From Cryptococcus deneoformans JEC21 (taxonomy: Eukaryota > Basidiomycota > Tremellomycetes > Tremellales > Cryptococcaceae), in contig NC_006684.1 of the NCBI RefSeq assembly GCF_000091045.1, forward strand, positions 16,001-80,000: a stretch of 64,000 bases of DNA, read 5' to 3'. Below the pieces are notes generated by a model, which worked only from the letters and a program-made list of their open reading frames with translations, did not search any database and was not told the origin of the DNA. A program made the position numbers and the translations under genes. Below are positions 23,789 to 34,972 of the stretch, piece by piece. The number at the start of each line of letters is the position of its first letter. Position 1 is the stretch's first letter.

Positions 23789-23850
23789 GATATTCTATGA
23801 GGAAGGCATCTGAATAAATGATATTCTATGAGGAAGGCATCTGAATAAAT
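23789..23850. repeat. perfect 31-bp tandem duplication
   Basis: Two identical, directly adjacent 31-bp copies (23789-23819 and 23820-23850; core attctatgaggaaggcatc) about 160 bp upstream of the MCA1 start. Confidence 0.95.
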
Positions 23851-24769
23851 ACATCTTAGGTGGGTCGACAATCTTCTGGAGAGCGTCAGATAATGCCACT
23901 CAGTCGTTATCTCCGTATGAAGATACGCTCACCCAGTAATGCACACATCCCAAAAAGAAATCAAATAAATGAACAGATTGAAATCTCTCTCCGGTGGTCG
24001 GCCGGCACATACAGTACATCTTTGGGCTTTCATGGCTGTAGCTGGGTGGGCAATTCCGTTTTGGACAATGCAGGGCCTTATTATGCTAGCTTCTTGAAAG
24101 CATTTACATGCATTGAACGTCTCCCGGCGAGTCGGAGAAAGAACGTTCGGTCCTCATCTGTTTCCCTGGCGATCACGCCAGTGACTTTTGACCATGACCA
24201 TATTATCCATGCCTTCTTGCCTTTCGACCACGTCATCAAGAAGTCTCGTCGATCCTCAGCACATCGATGATGTTTCCCCTTTCAGTTGACACAGACACCC
24301 CGACACCTAGCGCTCGTTCGCTTAACTTTGTGGATCAGACGGACCAGGGTGCAATATGAACGCTATGGCCGTGGATGATAATAAACTTTTGACCCATCTG
24401 CGCCATATCCCTTTTTTCAGCGGTTTTTCAGCGGTAGACGTACATGTGGGAGGAAGGATCAGTAGCACAAATGAAGTGATGGGATTTCCTCAAGTCCGAA
24501 GTACTACGGTCTATTATTTGTAGATGCAGAATAAGATTGTTTACCACATTCTCCCATCATCATGTGATTATTAGAAACACCATTTCACTTGTTAGTAATT
24601 GCGGGGTTGATTTGGGCGCCATTAGAATTTAGATAAAATCATTTATAGATTTGAATCGGGTGATAAGTCCGTGCCGGAATGAGTCGACACCACCTTAATC
24701 AATTCGTTCGTTCGCTTGTGTATGATCTACATTTTTTGACTCTATCTTTACATTCGTCAACATGTAGCA
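23851..24769. other. divergent spacer MCA1 / F-box-like gene
   Basis: About 1.1 kb including the MCA1 promoter. A 136-codon + frame (23860-24270) starts at GTG, not ATG, and has no recognisable content. Nothing else supported. Confidence 0.45.
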
Positions 24770-25885
24770 ATGACTCTCGCTCATACTGAATTGAACACTC
24801 TCGATCCTCTCCCCTCCGAAATCCGCGAGTTAATCTTCCAATATCTCCTGCCTACCCGTCACATACCCCTCAAATGTGCTTTATTACAAACATGCCGCAA
24901 GTATTACAACGAACTACTTCCTTCGCTGTATCACGCAGTCTCTCTTCATTCTACCATGATCGGTCGTTTCTTTCAAGGTCTAGACAGTGGCTTGTCGGCA
25001 GAAGAAAGCTCAGGATGGTACTCAAATCGTGTAGGAGACGAGAGTTTGCCTCCTGACACCGGTCAGAGTCCGGCATCACGACGGCTTCGACTCTTATCAT
25101 TGGTCAAAATGGTCATCCTAGAAGACGTCGGTGCTGTTCATGGCTGTCTTCGTGCAATCAACATTCTATCCAAGCTGAACCTTCCCGACGCTCCTCAAGA
25201 ATGGTGGAGTCAAGAATACCCAGGGTATAGCTATTACCCTTTTGGTCATCTGCTTGCCCTCTTTCCAAGTCTCAACATGAGGAAACATGGCGGATCGGGA
25301 CGTTTGGTGTGGAGCAAGGATTTGATGAACCAGTTGAACGAAGGAAATTATTTGAAGCTCAGGCCACGCGCCACTTGGTCTGGGAACGACAAGCTTGAAG
25401 GGGATTACATCTTGACTCACAGGTTCGCAAGCGCGACGGCTGTCATCTTCATGTATGCGCCCGACAGTCCTCTTTCACCAGAATTGTCTTCCCTTATTTC
25501 GATAGCAGCTGCATCGATGAATCGCAAACGCTGCATATTTGCGGACGTTGATCCAGAGATATTCAACCTCATCGATCCGCTGTATAATATTGGCACAATC
25601 TCTTGGCATCTGAAGCCAGAAGGAAAGTGTAAACAGAAGCATTTCGATGGTCTTGTCAGTCTTATCCGGTAAGTCATTTCCAATTGGATACAAACTTACC
25701 GTCTAACACAACAATATAGACGGTATAAGCACATGTATAATGGTCAAAACGCTTTTACGTTCTATGTGTACAATTACGCCTTCAAGCCATACGATGATCC
25801 ACGAGTTGTGGCTGAGAATCTGGAGAGTGCTAGCTACGATCCCAATTCAACGGTTACTATCACTATTCGGTTGATTTGTCGGTGA
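24770..25885 (+). CDS. F-box-like protein, lineage-specific family
   Basis: 354 residues from two exons, 24770-25668 and 25720-25885. The N-terminus reads like an F-box (LDPLPSEIRELIFQYLLP, then a CRKYYNELLPSLYHAV-type ending), suggesting a substrate adaptor for an SCF ubiquitin ligase. The remainder has no domain I recognise: LVKMVILEDVGAVHGCL, KLNLPDAPQEWWSQ, then a C-terminal KQKHFDGLVSLIR and, after the intron, YDPNSTVTITIRLICR. A diverged, frameshifted relative lies at 39.6-40.5 kb with the intron at the homologous place, and the gene beginning at 63858 opens in the same style. Start: an upstream ATG is followed at once by TAG. Function beyond the F-box is unknown. Confidence 0.75.
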
Positions 25886-26317
25886 AGGTAACCCCGTTTC
25901 TTGACGGTGAGTCATTTCGATCTCCTTTTACTTTGGTGTTTGACTCCTTTCATAGTGTTTTCAGCCGTCACTGCCCAAAACCATGAGCCCGATCTGCCAT
26001 GTTTTTGTGATTAGTCGTAATCCATGTAGCCACCCAATGTGCGTGATCGTGAACGAATGAGTCTCATGGTAATGAATATGATTAATCAGATTTTGGATAC
26101 TTGCATGCAATCAACTCTACCTCTACATATCTTAATCACCTCTGCCCCTATATCCCTTTTCATACCACTTTGGCCAATTTCATCCTCTTTTAAAGCAACT
26201 TGGCAAATTAGCGAACCGTTGAACAGCTGTTGGACGACTGCAATGACAGTTTGCCGGGTTAGACAATAACGTGATACATTGAGCTTACAACCGGTCTTCT
26301 AGTATCTATCACGACCC
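25886..26317. other. convergent spacer
   Basis: Between the F-box-like gene (+) and the FAD monooxygenase (-). A 76-codon frame here (26039-26269) does not begin with ATG. No gene supported. Confidence 0.45.
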
Positions 26318-27633
26318 TCAAAAATCAATTTTCTCTTGTGTGATATCATACCCCATTAGCTTCGCATCCCTATAATATCCTTTCGAACCCAACACCCTCA
26401 AAAACGCCCAGATCGACCACTTTCTCAACCACCACCCCAAAGGACCCTTCAATTCAAACCTCGAAGCACTGCTTTGCCTCGTCAACGACCTTATCGACTG
26501 AAACCTCATTTTCCTCGTCCTCTCAAAATACTCGAACAATGACTCATACCCCTTTTCTACCGCTGGTTCATGTGCGAGCAAGCGCGCGAGGAGTCCGGCA
26601 TCTTCAATTGCCTGTGATGCCCCCTGTCCCGCCGAAGGAGGGATCGCATGTGCCGCATCGCCAATCAGGCAGATTCGTTTACCGTGCCATGTTGGGATAT
26701 CGGGTATACTATACGGCGGCCACACTTTTCCTTGGCCTTCCTCTAGACTCGCTATCAGACTCTTCACAGGTTCGTAGTCTACCCCTTCATAATCCGCCTT
26801 GGTGGCTTTCACGCAATCGCCGCTCGTTTCGTACATCTTCCAGCCCTCTTTTGATCGTTCCGGGGATGAACGCTGGGCAATCCAGCCGATGGTTTCGCCG
26901 GAGGGATCGATGGGGAAGAGGAGAAGAAGGCCGGGAGGGGTGTAGATGGCTGCTGGGAGAGCCATATCGGGTGGGATGTCGATCGCGGAGCGGGGGGTGG
27001 TAGCCCATAGACCGACGAGACCTTCGTAAAATGGAGAAGGGGATGCTGGACCAAGAAGCTGTTCGCGGACTTTGGAGTAAATGCCGTCTGCACCGATAAG
27101 AATATCACCTGCTTCCTTTTGTCAGATAATATATACTTGTTCATTTATAAGGTGATCAACCCGCCTTCGCCGTGTGTACCATCAGCGAAACAAACTTTCA
27201 CACCATGCTCCCCTTCTTCCACCTTCTCACATACTTTCCCATACTGGATGTTCACCAAACCCCCCATCGCGTTACACTGGTCAAGCAGCCGATTATGCAG
27301 CGCTGTGCGGGTAACTCTCACCGCTCTATACCCCCAATTTTGCTCATCTCCATTGACCATTGCCCCTAACCACTGGCCATCACTGGAGTATATATTGATA
27401 TTGTCATATTGATAACCAGCATTGAGAACTTCATCTTTCATGCCGAGAGTTTTGTCGAGCACGCAGAGGGCGTTAGGAGAGATAATGAGCGCCCCGCCTT
27501 CATTACCTGCGAAAGGACGGATTTCGTAGATCGTCGATCGGATATTACGGCGTGCGAGGGCGATGGCTAGAGAAGTACCGCCAATGCCGCCTCCTACGAT
27601 GAGCACATGTTTGGGAAGAGAGACCGGTGTCAT
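26318..27633 (-). CDS. FAD-dependent aromatic-type monooxygenase (salicylate hydroxylase-like)
   Basis: Flavoprotein hydroxylase of the PHBH/salicylate-hydroxylase class, about 420 residues. N-terminal Rossmann FAD motif HVLIVGGGIGGTSLAIALARR followed ~13 residues on by the ribose-binding Glu (STIYE); central LIGADGIYSKVREQ; C-terminal LIGDAAHAIPPSAGQGASQ binding FAD phosphate. It ends in DITQEKIDF. One intron near 27109-27180: the acceptor is CAG at 27109-27111 or AAG at 27112-27114. The frame-compatible donors are GT at 27178-27179 (losing THGE) or an unusual GC at 27163-27164; the GT at 27160-27161 does not keep frame with any acceptor. The substrate cannot be named; such genes often detoxify or catabolise phenolics. 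Confidence 0.85.
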
Positions 27634-29639
27634 GGAAAACAGTGCTTTGTCGTTAATGGTGAAAAGAGTGAATCAAGCCACGAAGTATGGCGTGCATTCT
27701 CCTTCCATTCTCTTCGACCTTGGCCGTGAAATTTGATGTATTTATATAGAAGATGGCTGTCCCGGACACGTTGCTTGTATTCTTCATCAGATATCGATAC
27801 GGGACAAGTTGGCCACCGCCCTGCGACCGACATGGCAGCGAGGGCAGACTACGTAATGTAGGTCCGAGCCGGGCATGGCGAGTGACCGATCCTCCGTGCA
27901 GTACAGATAGTGGAGATCTGGACATTCTGGTGGGTAGATCTGGATTAGGAGCTTCTTTTTGAAGCTGACGTTCGGGATCTCAGGAAAAAAAAAGGTTTTT
28001 CGACGGCTATTATTTAGAGCCATCGAAAAGGGCGGGACGCATTTCGTAAATGTAAATGTGTTTCTTCTGACGCGTTGTTGTGTTTTGCTATCAAAACAAC
28101 CATCCCGCCATAGCCTGCCGCTCTCTATTCTCCAATTTGTACATTGTACATCTGTGCAAATACTTTGAATTGACATCCGACAGCGATCAACCATGACAAT
28201 GCCTATCTCTTCGACCTTGACAGCTCTCCAAGCTCCCTACCTGCTCTGCCCAATGAGGAAGGGACTTGCAATTATTGCGGTCCCTAAAGATCAACAATGA
28301 AAAAGTATGGACGACCCAGACAATCTTCACCGTGTTGTTGAGGGGCTGGGGATCTAATGATTATGGGAAGTACCCCCCGTCGCCGGATTTCCTTCCATGA
28401 TGCCGACACCTCACTTGTCATAAATATCCTGGCAGTCTGACAAACATGATGACCCTTCATTCGATTCTTCTTCATATTCAACCTCCCTGCACATGTTCCG
28501 TCATCATGGACGTGAGAATCGTCAGTACATTTAAGTCGGTCAAGATCGTCCAGTTAGTTCCTGAGGTCTACGAAAAAGCTGCTTGATCAACCGGATTAAT
28601 TGTCCCGATCTCAGCGTGTTACTGTTCGTTGTCACTGGACATATGTATCCGTAAGAGGTCGATAAAACCGATTACAAACTAATAGTGCACCCTTGTACGA
28701 AAGTTCTGAGGGACTTCATAGATTAAAGACAAACATTTGAATATAAGAGGCAAAAAAGTTCCTAAATCAGGTTTCTATTTCCAACAAGAGACTGCATTTG
28801 GTGATGAGTGTCTTTGAATTTATGCACAAGCATCTCGACCTTGTGGTTAGTGATGATTGGTTCGTTGGGTTGGTCCAGGATCAACTGGATATGAGGTCCT
28901 GTCGTATCTGTGAGTCTGCTATTCCGGAACATATTATGTGAAGCGGTGCAGACACAGAATCAAAGAGCAAAACTTGCAATCGAACTTCTTATTTCTCATC
29001 CTGAGAAACCAATCTCTCATCTTGTCTTAGTTGAACCCTGAGATTTGTCGATATTCGTTTGACGCGCTAAAGATTACAGATCGGTAGATGAGTGGGAGGA
29101 TGCTCATCAACGATAAGAATCTTTTCTGCAAGAGGTACACATAGCATGAAACTGAGTTTGGCGATTTTATCGCAACCTCAAATAGGTACTCGAAGATTAT
29201 GTCACTTCTCTCCAAATGAGAACGTCCAGAGAAGTGGCACTTGAATAATATGATATATTATAACAGGTTGTTGAGGAGGAGGTGGGGGTGTAGACAGTCG
29301 AAGCATTGGCAGACGACCTACAGGAACAAAAGTAGGTATCAAATATCAAATACAAAGCATACAAAAGCACTTACAGAGGCCAGCCTTCGGTCAGCCTGTC
29401 GCGCCAGCTCTCCCGGAAGTAGGTATCAATTCTCAGCTGGAACCCTATTAAACTGGTATTCTCTCAGCACGTATGTGCAAACAGTCTCATCAAATAGCAG
29501 TGTATAATGTAGTGATGAGAAAAGACCAAAAGATAACGACAGAGAAAATCTATTTAAAGGGCATAGGGTCTGGTCGAACAATGACGACCACATAGTCTAT
29601 CCTACAAACTAACGACAAACTCTAACAAGCCCCTCCATG
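27634..29639. other. gene-poor region, left part of the relic block
   Basis: About 2 kb with no supported gene. The first ~150 bp is probably the promoter of the FAD monooxygenase. The rest is AT-rich with short frames lacking domain or codon signal. Confidence 0.4.
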
Positions 29640-30355
29640 GTGTCGATGATAGTTTTTCTTAATTTCCTCATCCACAAACTCGAAGAAAGTGGGGATCGTT
29701 ATTTTTTGCTTTCGCGCGGCGTTTGCTACGAGCGGCCTCTTGCTTAAGATCCTCCACCTTCTTTTCCCAAGGGACTACCCTCTCCCGCTAATAAATGACC
29801 AGTTTAGCGCTACGCTCACTTTATCGCGATTCGACTCACTAGAAACGCCAGACGGCCAAGAATTGAGGGGACCTTACGGTACCCTGAAGGGAGGAGCTCG
29901 TCCGCCAAAAGCCAGAGGTCAGTTTTGTGAGTGATGGACTTTTTGAGCTATCATTGTACTCAGTAAGCGTGACATTGGGGGGGGGCGGGTACAGCGGTGC
30001 TACGTGCTTCCTAGTCGCCCAGAGAGTATACCTTCAAGTCGTAGTCCGTAAAGGCGAGAGAGCTCGTCACTCTGACTCTTATGTCATCCTTTCGCGCTCC
30101 TTCCGGATACGTTCCATTGATGTCAATCGGCAGTTGTTAAAATCTTGTTTCTTTCTTTAATCACAAGAGATTTCATATGTCGACCTAGCTCTAACTGTCC
30201 CATAATGTCTTCATCGCCAGGTACAACGCCTGGTTCGAATATGTTCATGAAGTCTTAGGAGAACAGCGAATGGTCTACTGATGCATGTATCTGGAATACC
30301 TGGGCAGATTCCCATGCCAGCCTCATCGACGAGGTCTGCGGCCATCTGACATATA
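29640..30355 (-). pseudogene. coding-like exon chain of unknown family, probably decayed
   Basis: Several minus-strand stretches read as exons: MAADLVDEAGMGICP (about 30309-30353), FMNIFEPGVVPGDEDIM (about 30180-30262), DINGTYPEGARKDDIRV (about 30030-30140), TDLWLLADELLPSGYRKV (about 29844-29925) and VPWEKKVEDLKQEAARSKRR (about 29690-29790). Consensus-like GT and AG sites lie between most, but the second-to-third join needs a frameshift. This could be the C-terminal half of the KDZ element just upstream or an unrelated gene. Not identified. Confidence 0.35.
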
Positions 30356-30589
30356 ACGTTGACATATGCGCAGCCAATGGATCAACTCAGCTAGGGTTTC
30401 ACTTCGAAGACATGAAAACGTACTCCTTTCCCGACCCTTAAAATTTTCAAGTAACGGATACCCCGTGTCACTGCGGAATTACTTGCCTTTGGGTATAATA
30501 AAAGACTGGCGCCGCCCTTCGTGAAACCCTGTCCATTTTTATAGCCTTATCGAGACCGGCACCAGTTGGACCCATAAGGTGGTCCACTT

Positions 30590-30868
30590 TTAGGACTCCG
30601 CAGAGTCAGCGTTTGTCCGAGCTTCCGACGCGGCGATGTACTCAGCTTCCATGGTTGAAGAAGCCGTGGTGCGTTGTCGACGAGAGTACCAGCTGTATGC
30701 CAGTTCGGTATACCACTCATGCTGGGTTTTTCCTTGACCGCTTGTGATCAGTGTGTCGTCTTTGGCATGCCCAAAGATGAGATCCCTCGCTTGAGGCCTC
30801 TCATCCAGCTCCCTGAGCAGCTCGTCTTCGAGATTACTCCAACTAACGATATACGTTGGTGGCCACAA
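30590..30868 (-). mobile_element. Ty1/copia-type retrotransposon fragment (Pol C-terminus)
   Basis: A 92-codon frame contains YSWYSRRQRTTASSTMEAEY followed by IAASEA, the characteristic RNase H-region signature of copia-class Pol proteins (SW-K-QxxVxxSSTEAEYxAxxxA). Upstream in the frame, LIFGHAKDDTLITSG fits the preceding GYSDADWAG region only loosely. No LTRs, integrase or Gag were seen nearby, so this is a small relic. Confidence 0.7.
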
Positions 30869-31324
30869 TCAATAGAGGACTGTGCATGAGAAAGAACCAG
30901 ATACATACTTCAGAGGTTTGAATGCACCTATTGTAGATGTCGCAATACATATCGAATTCGTCGTGCAGGGGCTCCAGCTCCTCGCCTGACTGTCTCGTAC
31001 GCTCTCATCGAGAACAGCGAGGCCATGACAGGCTTCCTGTTCTTCGGCCAAAAAATTCAGAGAACGCAAGGTGCCCTTCGCAGAGAATGCTCTCTTCAGC
31101 AGCAGACGTTCTTTGCACTGCGACAGGAAGGTCATTTTGAAGTTCTGATTGAAGGTTTGGAACTATATATTGAGAGGATAAGTAGACGTTGCTGATCATC
31201 GGGATAATTTGAACAACTCACAGTCCTGATTCTCCCTCTAATCGAATCGTATTCCGCAGGTTTTTATCAACCTCCCGTTCGATATTTGGCTTATATGCCT
31301 AGTGGACGCATTATCCTGTTGTAA

Positions 31325-32760
31325 TACGAGGATTGTACCTCATCTGGCAAAGCCAGTTGTGAGTGTAGGCGTGGAATACGGCCACGCCGATCTTCAAGCC
31401 CTTTTCGGCACGCTCTTTAGATAGAAGGTTGCGCTGATAAAGAAGTTATAAGCTAGTCCTTTGCCTGATACTCACTTTGACAAGATGTGCCTCGAAATTA
31501 CAACCGATGTCGTAGAGAAGACCCAAACGGACATGAGGGTCGACATCGCGAAAAATATAGTGCACAAGAGCAAGAGGATAATACATTCTTGGGGTTGGTT
31601 GTAAGCTCTTGACTTTATCTGAAGGCTGCTTACCTTTCTCCGCTCCGGAACAAATTTATCTGCCGTAGGAGCACACACCGTGACGCCACATTATTGCAAC
31701 TAAACCTGTGTCTCCCTTGCCTTCGAATGCTTTCTTACCTGCTCCTCCATTCTTTGCCTTCCAGTTGTCGGAACACGCCTGAAAGACATCATTAACATCT
31801 ATCGTTTAGCCGAGATGATAATTATTTAGACCCATCGTCTCATCTTTTCCAACTCTAACATTGCCACCCCTGATTTAGTATACTCACCTTTGGCATATTC
31901 GACGTATTGATGAGGGAGAAAGCTTGACAGAGTGATAGTTGACGGAGTTAGTCTAGCTGCTCATTTAGATAGATGACTACGTGGTCTTTTTCGTTCAGAT
32001 TCTATACCCTATTTTAATTTCCTCTTTTGTAGCTTTCTGGTCTTTCCTCATCACTATCTTGTACACTGCTCTCTGAGACTGTTTGTACGAAGGTGCTGAG
32101 TGAATACCAGTTCAACAATATTTTGAAACTCGTATTTGGCAGCTTTATGATGCCGCGACTGAGTAAAGTTCGCATCTACAGCTACGCAGACTTCAGTGGC
32201 ACCTTCAGGAAGATCACCACCCTTACGCGGTCCAAAACAAGTGGGACACTGAGCAGCATGTTCACTTCGGAGGGACATGTCCAAGAGATTTTTGAACATC
32301 TCGTCGTCTTGGGAAACGAAATACCGGTAGACGTGAAAAGCAGCGCGTATCAGTTTACCTGGTTTCCGAGCCAATATGAAACGAGTGACAGATAAGCAGA
32401 GCGTCGAAGGTTGGAATCCACTGTATATTGCTCACATTCAACGAATCCTTAGCGTAGTATACTCCTCCTCTCTGACAATGATGAGCCCACAACGCTTTTG
32501 AGAATGCGGCAATAGCCAGTGGACTATGCTGCCAAAATGTATGCAGGAACTGCAGTAGAGAAAGAGCAATCGCTGTTGAAGGTGCCGTAGGAGAGACAGC
32601 CAGGAATCCCATTCTCAGAAGACGAACTGCTCGAGGAGTACAGCCGCACCAGTTGACCTCAGCCTTTTGTTCTGCCAATGAATAAGATTTAGCACAGCCT
32701 AATACATTGACAACAGACTCACGACGGTCGAGTAAAACGAATGTCAGTAATATTTGGAGA
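31325..32760 (-). mobile_element. KDZ-type DNA transposase relic with CxC motif
   Basis: Minus-strand exon-like stretches spell the hallmarks of the basidiomycete KDZ (Kyakuja-Dileera-Zisupton) transposases. In order: WCGCTPRAVRLLRMGFLAVS and TAIALSLLQFLHTFW (about 32530-32660); CPTCFGPRKGGDLPEG and CVAVDANFTQSRHH (about 32160-32260); DNWKAKNGGAG and GKGDTGLVAIMWRHG (about 31670-31780); LVHYIFRDVDPHVRLGLLYD then IGCNFEAHLVK (about 31485-31590); KERAEKGLKIGVAVFHAYTH then NWLCQMRYNPR (about 31330-31440). The frame then meets a stop where the family's DGEGxERLWS block should be. It is a chain of exons interrupted by stops and looks inactive. No terminal inverted repeats were found by eye. Confidence 0.8.
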
Positions 32761-33126
32761 ACTGTCTGTTTGTGCAGATACGCTGATTTGCGTGGAGATC
32801 GAGCGCCCCCGTCTCGTCCAAGAGAGGAGCTTGGAATCCTTTGCTTTCCTTGTGATGCATGACGTAAGTCCAGTAAAGATCTAATATTCTTGTCGATCTA
32901 CCCGGCGGTGATTTTCATGGTGACAGCACTTGACGGCGCCTTCAGGCGCCTTCGACGGTTTCTGCCAGATAACAACCGGTGAGTACAACGACAATGGCGT
33001 AGGGTTGATACGCGGATTTGCGTAAGTACTGCACAAGAAGAGCGACAAAGAAGCTGTTTGTTTGATCGACGAAGACGCAGACCAGGAGCGCAATATTCGC
33101 CTTAGACAAAAAGTATCGGGACCAAT

Positions 33127-33417
33127 TTGCCCGCGGACTTGTAGAGTGAGATCATGGGAATTTCAAGATAATAATGATTACCGAACGACGCATGTTCTCT
33201 TTGCAGAGTACTTGATGACTATTCATACTCGTAGTATACTGGATTTTATTTCATAATACTAGACCGATGCCCGTCGGTTACCTTTGCCTGCGGACTTGCA
33301 GAGTGAGATCATGGGAATTTCACGATAATGGTTACCGAACGACGCATGCTCTCTCTGCAGAGTATATGATGACTAATCGTAAGTATACTGATTTTTATTT
33401 CATACCAGACCGATGAT
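33127..33417. repeat. tandem pair of ~135-150-bp diverged direct repeats
   Basis: Copy 1 (about 33127-33277) and copy 2 (about 33284-33417) share gcggacttg, agagtgagatcatgggaat, taccgaacgacgcatg and agaccgatg blocks in the same order with point changes and small indels. They lie between the KDZ relic and the reductase gene; no ORF is involved. They could be sub-terminal repeats of the transposon. Confidence 0.85.
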
Positions 33418-33611
33418 TATCGATGACAAATCCAACGTTCACAAGTCTAAAGATGCTGACGTGTCGGCTATAAAGATAGGTATGCCCGTCGGCTACCAAG
33501 GCTGAATATATACGTTGCGCTTGCTTACCACCCAGACTCAGCTCCTCATCCCCAACGTTGTCGATTCAAATCACAAGTACGAGTACTGCACAACCATCCC
33601 GATAGGTCAAG

Positions 33612-34972
33612 ATGGCTTCAACAGAAATCCCCACCACTATGCGAGCATGGACCCAAAATGAGGTGAACCCTCTCCGTTCTAGAACAGTATCTCGAACTAA
33701 TCCTTTCTTTCTTCCAGTCCAATTGGATCTCCATCAGCAATGTCCCGGTCCCTCCAGTGGAAGACAACCACGTGCTCGTCAAAGTCCAATACGTAGCTCA
33801 AGTAAGCTCAGATCCCGTACGGAAGTCTGCGACTCCCCAAACTGACGCTTTTCTCATAACCCAACCGACTGGAAAAGCGCCCTCTACATATCCCCTCCAG
33901 GTGTCATCGTTGGCTGCGACTACGCCGGCACCGTCATCAAACTCGGACCCAACCTGAAAACTCCCCTCAAAATAGGCGACAAGATCGCAGGGTGTGTCAA
34001 AGGCGGATCGTCAAATGCCGAAGGGTCGTACGCTCAGTACGCGGTGGTGGAGAGCGATATGTGCTTTGTCGTTCCTGAGGGGATACCTCTGGAGGAGGCT
34101 GCGACGTTTGGGATTGGGTACATGACTGCCGCTCAGGTGAGTATGAGAGTGTGTTGAGAGATGGATGTGAGCTGATACGTATTTTGATCAGGCTGTCGTA
34201 TACAGTCAGGGCAAAGCACTCCCACCAGGCGATACCAAAGTGTCTGGGAACTCTTGGTATATCGTCTATGGCGCCTCAGCCTCTGTCGGCTTATTCGCCA
34301 CATCCCTCGCCAAAGCTCTAGGTTACCGTGTCCTTGGCATCTGTTCTCCCCACTCATTCTCACTTGTGAAATCGTATGGCGCTGACGCTACCATCGATTA
34401 CCACAATCAATCCCAAGCCATCTCAGAGGCGTTGGATCTGACAGACGGAGGGGTGGAGTTTGCGTTGGATGCGATTTCAGAAGGAGACAGTTTTAGGAAT
34501 ATTGTTAAGATGATGGGCCAGAGGGGAAAGCAGTTGAATGTTATGCTGCCAGTACCGGACGACGTGCGCAAGATTAACCCGGAGCTCAAGATTGAGTTCA
34601 CAGGAGTGAGAACTTTATGGGGCGCTGTAAGTCCTTGCATTCTCCCCTTTTACGAATTGAATATTGACACATAAGCTGTAAACCTATCAGGAGTTCAAAT
34701 TTGGTCTTCGTGACTCTGAGAAATCTACCTGGCCTGCCGATCCGAATGGCAGAGTGTTCGGTGAGGAATTGTTCCGCAAAACGCCAGAGCTTGTCGCAAA
34801 GTATGGGATCAAGCCCAACCCTGTCAAGATTAGAGGTGGATTCGAAGATATAGGAGCAGGGTTGGAAGATTTGAAGGTGAGTCTTCTAATAGGGTGGGTC
34901 TTACTCTGGGCTGACAGGCGGTTATAGGATGGAAAAGTTTCGGGACAGAAGCTGGTGCTCAAAGTCGCATAA
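33612..34972 (+). CDS. medium-chain dehydrogenase/enoyl-reductase-like oxidoreductase
   Basis: NADPH-dependent MDR-family reductase of the fungal zinc-independent trans-enoyl-reductase/quinone-oxidoreductase type; 359 residues. Exons 33612-33662, 33718-33801, 33858-34136, 34192-34626, 34691-34876, 34928-34972. The GroES-like part shows DNHVLVKVQYVAQ, NPTDWKSALY, VGCDYAGTV and KIGDKIAGCVKGG. The cofactor domain shows YIVYGASASVGLFATSLAKA and FALDAIS. It ends SGQKLVLKVA, as usual for the family. No structural zinc cysteines were seen. Oddity: the intron after codon 45 starts GTAAGC but there is no AG before the conserved AACCCAACCGAC at 33858 (the sequence reads ttctcat|aac), so exon 3 has no canonical acceptor. 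Substrate unknown. Apart from that junction the frame is intact. Confidence 0.85.

Noticed and set aside
23860..24270. 136-codon frame upstream of the F-box-like gene
   Set aside because: Starts at GTG, overlaps the MCA1 promoter side, no recognisable sequence.
28200..28500. ATG-rich stretch resembling a gene start (ATGACAATGCCT)
   Set aside because: The frame closes quickly, no acceptor-linked continuation found, no domain.
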